NCBI RefSeq assembly: GCF_900108405.1
Contig: NZ_FNXG01000001.1
Span: 806,001-870,000 of the forward strand
DNA length: 64,000 bases
Reading direction: 5' to 3'
From: Paracoccus alkenifer
Lineage (GTDB): Bacteria; Pseudomonadota; Alphaproteobacteria; Rhodobacterales; Rhodobacteraceae
A program made the position numbers and the translations under genes. Below the pieces are notes generated by a model. The model did not search any database, was not told where the DNA came from, and worked only from the letters and a program-made list of their open reading frames with translations. Positions 38,453 to 45,941 of the stretch are shown one piece after another. How positions within the stretch are numbered: the first letter of the stretch is position 1; each line of letters opens with the position of its first letter.

Positions 38453-38982
38453 CAGCTTTCGGCCGCAGGCGCAGGCGGCAGCAGCGACAGCGGATCGGCG
38501 CCGGGTTCCAGCGCCGGCATGTCGGCCTGAATGGCGGCCAGGTCGGCCTCGTGCGTCTCGGGCGTCGAGACTTTCAGGTAATCGCCCTGCGCCATGAAGA
38601 ACACGCGGTCCTCAAGCCCGATCTTTTCGCGCAGCCGCTGCGGCAGCACCAGACGGCCGTCGGCGTCGATCTCGGCCTCGTCGGACAGGCCGTTCATCAG
38701 GGTTTCCAGATAGCTGCGCTCGGCCGAGCCGCGGGGCATGCGGCTGATGCCTTCGTCGATCTCGTCGATGGCGTCCATGGTGTAAAGCCGCAGATGCGTC
38801 CAGTCGGCGAAACCATAGACGACGACCAGCTGCGCGCGGTTGCGGGATGCAAAATCGGGGTCCGACGATTCGAACACGCGGCGAAACCGGGCGGGGATCG
38901 AGACGCGCCCCTTGGCGTCGACCTTGCCCTCTTCCGAGCCTCTGAACCTGCGTGCCAAGCCCGCCACCTTCTCACTGTCCAT
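38452..38982 (-). CDS. mraZ: Transcriptional regulator MraZ
   Basis: First gene of the dcw cluster; in E. coli MraZ forms rings that bind TGGG repeats in its own promoter and repress the cluster. The 176-aa protein has two AbrB/MazE-like swapped hairpin domains ([19 protein letters not shown] near residue 20 and [19 protein letters not shown] near 105) and a C-terminal tail longer than in E. coli. A leader of about 400 nt precedes it, with strong hairpins, TGGG repeats at 39237-39261 and a promoter at 39404-39409. Confidence 0.96.
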   Translation of the reverse strand: MDSEKVAGLARRFRGSEEGKVDAKGRVSIPARFRRVFESSDPDFASRNRAQLVVVYGFADWTHLRLYTMDAIDEIDEGISRMPRGSAERSYLETLMNGLSDEAEIDADGRLVLPQRLREKIGLEDRVFFMAQGDYLKVSTPETHEADLAAIQADMPALEPGADPLSLLPPAPAAES

Positions 38983-39000
38983 TCCCGGAAACGGGCCCCA

Positions 39001-39045
39001 GAACGGGAAAGGGCGGATCGGGCTGCTGCCACTGCCCGATCCGCC
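39001..39045 (-). terminator. Attenuator/terminator-like hairpin 30 nt upstream of mraZ
   Basis: A perfect 12-bp stem GGCGGATCGGGC (39012-39023)/GCCCGATCCGCC (39034-39045) with a 10-nt loop, followed on the minus strand by CTTTCCCGTTC. The short U-tract suggests partial rather than full termination, as would be needed to release a leader RNA yet still express the dcw genes. Confidence 0.6.
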
Positions 39046-39236
39046 GCCCTCGTCCCATCACTGGGCCCCGAAGTTTCGGGGGATCGCCCGGTCCGCCGCG
39101 CCACCTTTGGGGGAAGGTGCTGCTCGCACGGCGGCCGAGTCGTTTTTGCGGATGGCGGGAGCCTGTATGAAGCCTGCCTCTGGCCGGGGTCTTGCTGCCC
39201 CTTTACTGCCCGTCTTCCGTGAGGACAGGGATGCCA

Positions 39237-39261
39237 TGGGAAAACATGGGAAGCAATGGGG
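39237..39261 (+). promoter_or_regulatory. MraZ-box-like triple repeat TGGGA-N5-TGGGA-N5-TGGGG
   Basis: TGGGA at 39237, TGGGA at 39247 and TGGGG at 39257 repeat with an exact 10-bp period on the plus strand, the form of known MraZ binding sites (TGGG repeats with 5-nt spacers). mraZ is on the minus strand, so the repeats face away from the gene and lie about 255-280 bp upstream of it. Confidence 0.55.
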
Positions 39262-39403
39262 TTGTGACGGGACCGACCAAAGCCCACCCAAGGCCTTCAC
39301 GAGAACGCGACAGGAACACCCGCCAAAGCGCACAGGCAGATCTGTAGATATAGGTAAAGGAGCCACATCGCAGAACTATATATAGTGGTCCAGCGACTGT
39401 GAC

Positions 39404-39445
39404 ATTATAGGCGCAGCGCCCGAGTTATCCACAGATAACTCGGGC
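39404..39445 (-). promoter_or_regulatory. Candidate dcw promoter overlapped by a palindromic DnaA box
   Basis: On the minus strand a perfect -10 TATAAT lies at 39404-39409. Seventeen bp upstream, where the -35 should be, sits a perfect 12-bp inverted repeat, GCCCGAGTTATC (39418-39429)/GATAACTCGGGC (39434-39445), with CACA between the arms. It contains an exact DnaA box TTATCCACA at 39425-39433. The -35 itself (GTGGAT) is poor, which suggests activator or DnaA dependence. Confidence 0.55.
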
Positions 39446-39623
39446 AGCGGTTGCAAAGCGGGTGGAGGAATCGCCGAAAACTGGCGGGAATCACGGCCTT
39501 TCACAGCGGCGCGATTCGGTCTTGAAGTCACGGGTGGGGCCCGATCCCGCGCTTTCCCGGTCGACCGGCCCGTTCCCGTGAATTCCCGAAAACCAGCCGG
39601 GGCGCGGCGAAAACCGCCCGGCC

Positions 39624-40718
39624 TCAGGCCACGCCGTCGGCGATCAGCCGGCTGGCAAGACGCGCATAGGCGTCGGCCACCGGCCCCTCGCCCGCAGCCA
39701 CCGGTCGCCCCGAATCGCCGGCCAGCCGCACCGACAGGTCCAGCGGCACCGCACCGAGAAACGGCAGGCCGCGGGCCTCGGCCTCGGCCGCGACGCCGCC
39801 ATGGCCGAACAGATGCGCCTCGTGGCCGCAGTTCGGGCAGACATACATGGACATGTTCTCCACCAGCCCCAGCACCGGGGTGCGCAGCTTGTCGAACATG
39901 TCGATGGCGCGGCGCGCGTCGATCAGCGCCATGTCCTGCGGCGTGGACACGATCACCGCGCCAGTGACCGGAGCTTTCTGGCACAGGCTCAGCTGCACAT
40001 CGCCGGTGCCGGGCGGCAGGTCCACCAGCAGCACGTCCAGCTCCCCCCATTCCACCTGGTTGAGCATCTGCTGCAACGCGCCCATCAGCATCGGGCCGCG
40101 CCAGACCACGGCCTCGCCCTCTTTCATCATCAGACCCAGCGACATCATGGTGACGCCGTGGGCATGGACCGGGATGATGCGGTCGTTTTCGCTGCGCGGT
40201 CGTTCGGTGACGCCCAGCATCCGCGGCTGGCTGGGACCGTAGATGTCGGCATCCAGCACGCCCACGCGCCGGCCGGCCCGGGCCAGCGCCACCGCCAGGT
40301 TGGTGGTCAGCGTCGATTTCCCGACCCCGCCCTTGCCCGATCCGATGGCGAGGATGCGCTGCACCCCCGGAATCGCCTGCGGTCCGGCCTGCGGCGTGGG
40401 ATGACGGCCCAGCTTGAGACTGGGCGGCGGCGTCCCAGCCCCGCCCGAGCTGGCCGCGACCGAGGGCGCGCGCCCCGCCGGCGCGGTGGTCACGATGCGC
40501 ACCCGCTGGAACCCCAGCGCGCGCAGGCGCGATTCGGCCTCTTTTTCAGCCGATTGCAGTTCGCGCGCCAGCATGGGGTCGGCGGCCTCGATGACAAAGC
40601 TGACCTCGTCGTCGGTGACATTGAGCGCGCGGACCAGATCCGCCTCGACCAGATTGCCCCCGCCCGGAACCGCGATTTCCGAAAGCTCCTGCAAGACCCT
40701 GTCGCGATTCCCCGCCAT
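39624..40718 (-). CDS. mrp: Iron-sulfur cluster carrier ATPase (Mrp/ApbC/NBP35 family)
   Basis: P-loop ATPase that carries Fe-S clusters to target proteins. The 364-aa protein has an N-terminal MIP18/DUF59 domain (VLQELSEIAVPGGGNLVEAD), a linker, the deviant Walker A AIGSGKGGVGKSTLTTNLA near residue 125, DADIYGPSQPRMLG, LPPGTGDVQLSLCQ and the cluster-binding CPNC in NMSMYVCPNCGHE. Start ATG 40718 follows GAGGG. About 640 bp of non-coding DNA, including the dcw promoter, separates it from mraZ. Confidence 0.95.
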   Translation of the reverse strand: MAGNRDRVLQELSEIAVPGGGNLVEADLVRALNVTDDEVSFVIEAADPMLARELQSAEKEAESRLRALGFQRVRIVTTAPAGRAPSVAASSGGAGTPPPSLKLGRHPTPQAGPQAIPGVQRILAIGSGKGGVGKSTLTTNLAVALARAGRRVGVLDADIYGPSQPRMLGVTERPRSENDRIIPVHAHGVTMMSLGLMMKEGEAVVWRGPMLMGALQQMLNQVEWGELDVLLVDLPPGTGDVQLSLCQKAPVTGAVIVSTPQDMALIDARRAIDMFDKLRTPVLGLVENMSMYVCPNCGHEAHLFGHGGVAAEAEARGLPFLGAVPLDLSVRLAGDSGRPVAAGEGPVADAYARLASRLIADGVA

Positions 40719-40995
40719 GATGCGCCCTCTTTTATGCCTGATCATTGGGGATATAGGGCGGGTGGCGCAGCACAACCAGCCACCCATGGGGCGGCGTGGG
40801 GGCGGCGTGCGACGCTGCGTCGCAGCATTTCAAGCCCAAAACCCGAAATGACGTTGCGTCTCACGCATAGGTTACACAACCGAAGTTTGTATTCAGCCGA
40901 TTCGCTGTGGCGAGAGGGCAAAATAGTTAATTAATCGCCAAGACAGCCGACCGGACCTATGCGCAAAACGCATGGCAGATCAGCGTAAAGTGCCA

Positions 40996-41024
40996 TTGTG
41001 CATTCGCAGCATCTCGGCCATATT
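40996..41024 (+). promoter_or_regulatory. Candidate promoter for the CCTCCTCCC hairpin RNAs
   Basis: TTGTGC (40996-41001) and CATATT (41019-41024) are separated by 17 bp, placing a start near 41030, about 10 nt before the first hairpin. Related sRNAs in R. sphaeroides use stress sigma factors, so another promoter is possible. Confidence 0.4.
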
Positions 41025-41040
41025 GTGTCCATGGATCGCA

Positions 41041-41147
41041 GCCGACCTCCTCCCCGGCGAACGATCCGGATGCAACGCCGCCCTCTCCTCCTCCCTGGGC
41101 GCGTTGTCGGCGGCGGCCCCTCTCCTCCTCCCCGGGGTCGCCGCTTT
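41041..41147 (+). ncRNA. Tandem cuckoo/CcsR-type sRNA hairpins with CCTCCTCCC loops
   Basis: Three consecutive stem-loops each present the exact 9-mer CCTCCTCCC in the loop: 41046-41054 (stem GCCG/CGGC), 41087-41095 (10-bp stem CAACGC-GCCC/GGGCGCGTTG with one bulge) and 41124-41132 (11-bp stem GCGGCGGCCCC/GGGGTCGCCGC). TTTAAC follows the last. This matches the cuckoo RNA family (CcsR1-4 in Rhodobacter), whose anti-Shine-Dalgarno-like loops act in stress responses. Those loci usually follow a DUF1127 gene; none is visible here. The RNAs lie between mrp (divergent) and rlmJ, and may also form the rlmJ leader. Confidence 0.8.
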
Positions 41148-41195
41148 AACTCTCCTCTGCTTTCATTTCCACGGCGCGACGGCTAGGCACGGCGC

Positions 41196-41966
41196 ATGTT
41201 GTCGTATCAGCACGCCTATCATGCCGGGAATCTCGCCGATGTGCACAAGCACGCGCTGCTGGCGACGGCCCTGGCGCGGCTGACCGAAAAGCCCAAGCCG
41301 CTCAGCTATATCGAAACCCACGCGGGGCGCGGGCTATACGACCTGTCGGGCCCCGAGGCGCAGAAGACCGGCGAGGCCGCCCATGGCATCGCCCGCGCCG
41401 AGACGGCGGACTGGCTGCCGCATCCGCTGCGTGCGGCGCTGACCGCGGTGCGCGACCGCTTTGGCGCCGCGTGCTATCCCGGTTCGCCCCTGATCGCCGC
41501 GCATTTCCTGCGGCCGGGCGATTCGGCGCATCTGGCCGAGCTGCATCCGGCCGAACACGCGGCGCTGGCGCAGGTAGCGGGCCACGCCCGGCTGCACCTT
41601 CAGGACGGTTTCGCCGTGGCAAATGCGCTGATCCCGCCGACCCCGCGACGCGGGATGCTGCTGATCGACCCCAGCTATGAAATCAAGGCCGACTACGACC
41701 GCATTCCCGGCTGGATCGCCCGCATGGCGCGCAAATGGAACGTGGGGGTGATCGCGCTGTGGTATCCGGTGCTGACCGATGCACGCCAACAGCCCATGGC
41801 CGAATCGCTGGCGGCGGCGCATCCCGGCGCGCTGCGGTCCGAGGTGCGCTTTGCACCCGCCCGCCCCGGTCACGGCATGGTCGGATCCGGGATGTTCGTC
41901 ATCAACCCACCCTATGGGCTGGAGGACGAGGCCGCGCGGCTGGCGGCGCTGTTCGCCGCGACATAA
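41196..41966 (+). CDS. rlmJ: 23S rRNA (adenine-2030-N6)-methyltransferase
   Basis: SAM-dependent methyltransferase of 23S rRNA A2030. The 256-aa protein starts MLSYQHAYHAGNLADVHKH, the family N-terminus, with YIETHAGRGLYDL as the SAM-binding motif and LLIDPSYEIKADYDRIP as the catalytic DPxYE motif. The C-terminal GSGMFVINPPYGLEDEA is conserved. The Shine-Dalgarno is weak (AGGCAC). The sRNA hairpins end about 50 nt upstream, so it may be expressed by read-through. Confidence 0.95.
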   Translation: MLSYQHAYHAGNLADVHKHALLATALARLTEKPKPLSYIETHAGRGLYDLSGPEAQKTGEAAHGIARAETADWLPHPLRAALTAVRDRFGAACYPGSPLIAAHFLRPGDSAHLAELHPAEHAALAQVAGHARLHLQDGFAVANALIPPTPRRGMLLIDPSYEIKADYDRIPGWIARMARKWNVGVIALWYPVLTDARQQPMAESLAAAHPGALRSEVRFAPARPGHGMVGSGMFVINPPYGLEDEAARLAALFAAT

Positions 41967-41970
41967 GGCG

Positions 41971-42323
41971 CTAGCGGCGGCGAACCCGCAGGATCCGGGT
42001 TTCGCGGATGATGCCGCGCAGCCGGGCGCGGGTCTCGGGCGGCTCGGCGGCCAATGCGCCCAGCACCGCGCGCATCTCGCCTTTCAGCCCGTGCAGCTGA
42101 TCGATCAGCGACAGCACCAGTGCCAGCGCGTTGGAGTCCAGTTGAAACGCATCCTCAAGATCCACGGCCAGTTGCAGCCGCGCCGCGTCGATATCGCGAA
42201 ACCGCGGCGCATCCCCCTTTAGCACCGGCTGCACGATTCCGGCATCGGTCAGCGCATCCAGCGACGCATCCGACAGTCCCGGAACCAGCGCCAGGATTTC
42301 TTCCCGGCTCATCGAGTGGCTGG

Positions 42324-42327
<4 letters not shown>
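41971..42327 (-). CDS. cbpM: CbpM-like chaperone modulator
   Basis: Small MerR-like protein predicted to bind the J-domain of CbpA and restrain it. The 118-aa sequence has a CbpM-type layout: a helix-turn-helix-like start (SREEILALVPGLSDASLDAL), IVQPVLKGDAPRFRDIDAAR, and a helical end (LALVLSLIDQLHGLKGEMRA). The start overlaps the cbpA stop by 4 bp, supporting the functional link. Convergent with rlmJ, 4 bp away. Confidence 0.85.
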
Positions 42328-43250
<923 letters not shown>

Positions 43251-43365
43251 CTGGCAACCCCTTGCTATCCCTGCAACGCCCTGCCGGGCGACCCGGTTTC
43301 CTTGATCCGTTTCCCTGCCCCGCCCCGCGCCGTTAGGCAAGCACCCCGAGCCGCCAGAAATCCGC

Positions 43366-43394
43366 TTGACGGGCGGGGCTGCGCGCCTTACATC
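43366..43394 (+). promoter_or_regulatory. Promoter of tRNA-Met
   Basis: TTGACG (43366-43371), a 17-bp spacer and TACATC (43389-43394) lie about 40 bp before the tRNA. The spacing is ideal and both boxes are close to consensus. Confidence 0.65.
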
Positions 43395-43434
43395 CCCCGC
43401 ACCCATCGCGAGACAGCTGCTCGCGACGCATCGG

Positions 43435-43511
43435 GGCGGAGTAGCTCAGCTGGTTAGAGCAGCGGAATCATAATCCGCGTGTCGGGGGTTCAAGTCCCTC
43501 CTCCGCTACCA
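43435..43511 (+). tRNA. tRNA-Met (CAU), elongator
   Basis: A 77-nt cloverleaf: acceptor arms GGCGGAG/CTCCGCT (with a G1:U72 wobble), D-arm AGCTCAGCTGGTTAGAGC, anticodon stem GCGGA/TCCGC with loop ATCATAA giving anticodon CAU, and T-arm GGGGGTTCAAGTCCCTC. CCA is encoded. The initiator C1:A72 mismatch is absent, so it is elongator Met; a lysidine-type Ile2 cannot be fully excluded by eye. Confidence 0.92.
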
Positions 43512-44332
43512 CCCAGCCCCTGTCGGGGCAATCGCGCCCGCATGAAATGTGATTTCCGGCAATGTGCCGCAACGTCATTATCGCAGCACCGCCGATGCGA
43601 CCGGAATAACGCAGGCCGATCCGACCGCCGCGACCCGCCCGTTAACCTAATTTGTCATGCTCAGCGCGGCACATTGCCGGAAACCCGATGAATTCAGGGC
43701 CGCAGCGGGCGCGCAAAACCTATCCAAAAATACAACATCCATTCCGGCGCGTTTTGTCGCAACTTGCAGTCATAGCGAGTCCCATGTTTTCGGGTTGAAG
43801 TTGTAACGAGGAACATTTTAGCGTTATCGACTGCCGTGGGCGCCAATATGGCGACCACGGCGGCGACAACCGGGGCCATGTCGGCCCCGTCGCCCTGCAA
43901 CACGCTCAGCATTTCCCGGGTTGGTGCGCCTTTCGACAATCACTTGAGACAACCCGCGCCGCATTGCTGGCCGGCTTTGACGCTGGCCGCATTTTTCCGT
44001 GTCCTGCGGTCAAAACGGGGCGTGCCGAATTCGGCTTTGCCACCCATCCGATTAAACACGTTCGGGCCGCGACGCCGCATTCGGCTTCGGTATCGGCATC
44101 GAATTTCGGACTATCGCGCATTTCAGCCGGGATACGGAATGGATACGGCGCAAATTCAGGGTCATTACCGGCAATGCCGGGCTTGACACTCATGGCACCC
44201 GCGCATCCTGCCGCGTGCAATTCGGCACGGCATCTTGCCTCGCCATCGCGAAACTGCTTTCTCCGGCTCTGGTCATTATCGGCGCAGGCAGTCTGTTGAA
44301 CGCACCCCCCCTTTTCTTCCGGCAGCTGGAGC
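43512..44332. other. About 820 bp without a recognisable gene, with inverted repeats and hairpins
   Basis: No frame here resembles a protein family and composition is less GC-biased than the neighbours. It contains an 18-bp inverted repeat (see next entry) and two adjacent stem-loops: CCGTGG...CCACGG near 43834-43860, and GGCGAC-GGGGCC...GGCCCC-GTCGCC near 43862-43893. The region lies just 3' of tRNA-Met, a common integration site, but no copy of the tRNA 3' end was found within it. Confidence 0.5.
43553..43684. repeat. 18-bp perfect inverted repeat bounding a 132-bp element
   Basis: TTTCCGGCAATGTGCCGC (43553-43570) is the exact reverse complement of 43667-43684; 96 bp lie between. The size and structure suit a MITE or a long stem-loop. 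A related CATTACCGGCAATGCCGG lies at 44163-44180. No target-site duplication was recognised. Confidence 0.6.
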
Positions 44333-44668
44333 GTGGTCGCCACGGTCCGCGCGCCCGGATCATTGTGCGAGGTCTTTGCCCGCCACCAGCTTGCCCGCGG
44401 CGCGTCGCGGGTGTTCTTGTTCCACGATGACCCCGACATGGCGCCGGAAATCGCCCTGCCCGGCGTGACCAACACCATCTGCGATGCCGGCTGGTGGCGG
44501 CGCGGCCGCCCCGAGGCGCTGGCCCGCGACGGCGAGGACGGGCTTGACGCCCTATACCTGCGCATGGCCGTGATGCCGCCCGATCTGCTGGCGCAATCGC
44601 TGGCAGCGGGCTTCGTGCAGCTGATCCCGCCCGAGCCGCATCTGGCCGCAGACCCGGCCGCGCAATGA
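44333..44668 (+). CDS. Possible glycosyltransferase N-terminal fragment, otherwise unknown
   Basis: A 111-aa frame with GTG start. VVATVRAPGSLCEVFARHQL, RGASRVFLFHDDPD and the following segment resemble the start of Rhodobacteraceae family-2/92-like glycosyltransferases (a VVATV... strand, then an HHLALGA-type helix and an H/YxDDP strand), but the protein stops long before a full catalytic domain. A TGA lies 15 codons upstream in frame, and a run of seven Cs (44305-44311) precedes the start, so the 5' end may be frameshifted. Codon use is in keeping with a real or recently decayed gene. It lies between gene-poor DNA and convergent bfr. Confidence 0.4.
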   Translation: MVATVRAPGSLCEVFARHQLARGASRVFLFHDDPDMAPEIALPGVTNTICDAGWWRRGRPEALARDGEDGLDALYLRMAVMPPDLLAQSLAAGFVQLIPPEPHLAADPAAQ

Positions 44669-44717
44669 ACAACGCCGCCCGCAGGGGCGGCGCGTCGGGT
44701 GGCACGGGCCTTGCGGC

Positions 44718-45203
44718 TTATTCGGCGTCGTCGGCGGGCTTGGCGTTCAGCAGCCCGTAGTTCTGCGCGCCGATTTCGTCCATCAGCTGCAACTGGGTTT
44801 CGAGGAAATCAATGTGCCCTTCCTCGTCCTCGATCAGGTCGTCGAAAATCGCCTTGGACACCTGGTCGTTGACCGCAGCGCAATGCTGCCGCGCCTCAAG
44901 ATACAGGTTGCGGGCGTCGTGTTCGCCGGCCAGATCGGCCTCAAGCGTTTCGCGGATGTTCTGCCCGATGCGCAGCGGGTCCAGCTTTTGCAGGTTGGGG
45001 TGGCCTTCGAGAAAGATGATGCGCTGAATCAGCTTGTCGGCGTGATTCATTTCCTCGATCGATTCGGCGCGCGACTTGTCGGCGATCCGGCCATAGCCCC
45101 AGTCTTCTTGCAGCCGATAGTGCAGCCAATACTGGCTGACCGCGGTCAGTTCCGACCGCAGCGCGGCGTTGAGATATTCGATGACCTTCGGATCACCCTT
45201 CAT
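44718..45203 (-). CDS. bfr: Bacterioferritin
   Basis: Forms a 24-mer cage that oxidises and stores iron, with heme at subunit interfaces. The 161-aa four-helix protein has the ferroxidase glutamates/histidine in [36 protein letters not shown] (containing the methionine heme ligand), [15 protein letters not shown] and [17 protein letters not shown]. Start 45203 follows AGGAG. It is the third gene of the run hemP, bfd-like, bfr on the minus strand, an iron-homeostasis unit. Confidence 0.96.
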   Translation of the reverse strand: MKGDPKVIEYLNAALRSELTAVSQYWLHYRLQEDWGYGRIADKSRAESIEEMNHADKLIQRIIFLEGHPNLQKLDPLRIGQNIRETLEADLAGEHDARNLYLEARQHCAAVNDQVSKAIFDDLIEDEEGHIDFLETQLQLMDEIGAQNYGLLNAKPADDAE

Positions 45204-45231
45204 TTCAGTCTCCTGACCTGTTCACCCGTGT

Positions 45232-45486
45232 TCAGCCTGTCACGCGGCGGCGCAACCCGCGCAGTTCCGCGGGAACCGCCCGCGGATCCGCATCGACGGC
45301 GAACCCTTCCGAGGCCCGCATCGTCGCCACGAACAGCTTCATGCACCCGCCGCAATCCGCGCGCTTTCCCAACGCGCGATAGATCTTGCCGGGCGTGATG
45401 ATCGTATCAGCATCCGAGGCGCGCATCCAGCCGACAGCGGCGCGGATTTCGTGGTCGGTGACGCCCGTGCATTGGCAGACGATCAT
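45232..45486 (-). CDS. bfd: Bacterioferritin-associated ferredoxin-like [2Fe-2S] protein
   Basis: Predicted to bind a 2Fe-2S cluster and help reduce and release iron from bacterioferritin. The 84-aa protein has the Bfd pattern of cysteines: MIVCQCTGV at the N-terminus and RADCGGCMKLF near residue 45. Position directly upstream of bfr (28 bp) supports the role. The C-terminal third (AVDADPRAVPAELRGLRRRV) is an extension beyond the usual short Bfd fold. Confidence 0.88.
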   Translation of the reverse strand: MIVCQCTGVTDHEIRAAVGWMRASDADTIITPGKIYRALGKRADCGGCMKLFVATMRASEGFAVDADPRAVPAELRGLRRRVTG

Positions 45487-45595
45487 CGCGGTTGCCTGGG
45501 GGTGTTGTGCATGTGCGGGGCCTTGTGGGTAGCTGCTCGGTCGGGTGGTGACGCGGGGGGCTTGCCGGAACTGGTCAGGTCAGGCCGGGCAGGGC

Positions 45596-45769
45596 TTACT
45601 TGGTCAGGATCAGCTTGCCGGCGCGGGTGATGCGCAGCGTATAGACCTGATCGGCCAGCGCGATCTGCGCCAGATGGCCGCCCGCGGTCAGGTCAGTTGC
45701 GTCGTGCATCGGCACCCGCAGCAGCGGAACAGCGATGCGTTGGGTCACGTCAAAGGCGAGGTCGTTCAT
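45596..45769 (-). CDS. hemP: Hemin uptake protein HemP
   Basis: A 57-aa protein ending in the HemP signature YTLRITRAGKLILTK. In other bacteria HemP is a small iron-regulated protein needed for hemin uptake gene expression. Start ATG 45769 is preceded by GGAGG at normal distance. It heads the hemP/bfd/bfr run, although 109 bp separate it from the bfd-like gene. A TTGACA -35 and the palindrome TGTCA-N9-TGACA lie about 65-80 bp upstream, consistent with iron control. It was found by direct reading because of its small size. Confidence 0.9.
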   Translation of the reverse strand: MNDLAFDVTQRIAVPLLRVPMHDATDLTAGGHLAQIALADQVYTLRITRAGKLILTK

Positions 45770-45811
45770 CAGAGCCTCCGGGGTTGCTCGGGGTGGGTTA
45801 AGATACCCAAC

Positions 45812-45852
45812 CTTTTATGTCGACAACCCCGGCTGTCAATATAATTCTGACA
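45812..45852 (-). promoter_or_regulatory. Candidate hemP promoter and operator
   Basis: On the minus strand TTGACA (45834-45839) and TAAAAG (45812-45817) are 16 bp apart. The inverted repeat TGTCA (45834-45838)/TGACA (45848-45852) overlaps the -35. An iron regulator (Irr, RirA or Fur type) could bind, but no exact known box was recognised. Confidence 0.45.
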
Positions 45853-45884
45853 AAAACACTTTGGCCGGCAAGGAAGCGCGCATC

Positions 45885-45918
45885 AAAAAGGGCGGCGCGT
45901 GGATCTGACGCGCCGCCC
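45885..45918 (-). terminator. Intrinsic terminator after gltX
   Basis: A perfect 11-bp stem GGGCGGCGCGT (45890-45900)/ACGCGCCGCCC (45908-45918) with a 7-nt loop; on the minus strand TTTTT follows. Confidence 0.92.
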
Positions 45919-45941
45919 GAAAACGTTCCCGCTGCCCGGTC

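Larger units (their letters stand above)
39001..39397 (-). ncRNA. mraZ leader, candidate UpsM-like 5'UTR-derived sRNA
   Basis: In Rhodobacter sphaeroides the abundant sRNA UpsM comes from the 5' UTR of the dcw mRNA by premature termination upstream of mraZ. Here about 415 nt separate a candidate promoter (-10 at 39404-39409) from mraZ. The segment carries stem-loops, including CCCCGAA/TTCGGGG near 39066-39081, and ends in a terminator-like hairpin (39012-39045), matching that arrangement. The 5' end is inferred from the promoter; sequence homology to UpsM was not tested. Confidence 0.5.

Noticed and set aside
38983-39623. RNase P RNA or another housekeeping RNA in the mraZ upstream region
   Set aside because: The conserved GAGGAAAGTCC core and other RNase P signatures are absent on both strands.
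40972-41283. A 103-aa frame upstream of and overlapping rlmJ
   Set aside because: It runs through the CCTCCTCCC hairpins, lacks a ribosome binding site and overlaps rlmJ out of frame; the RNA interpretation explains the sequence better.
43435-43511. tRNA-Ile2 (lysidine-modified CAU)
   Set aside because: The cloverleaf fits elongator tRNA-Met of this group better; final proof needs an identity-element model.
44305-44311. Phase-variable C7 tract controlling the glycosyltransferase-like frame
   Set aside because: Seven Cs is short, common in this base composition, and the frame behind it is itself a fragment.
43435-44332. Integrated element using tRNA-Met as attachment site
   Set aside because: No direct repeat of the tRNA 3' end and no integrase were found downstream.
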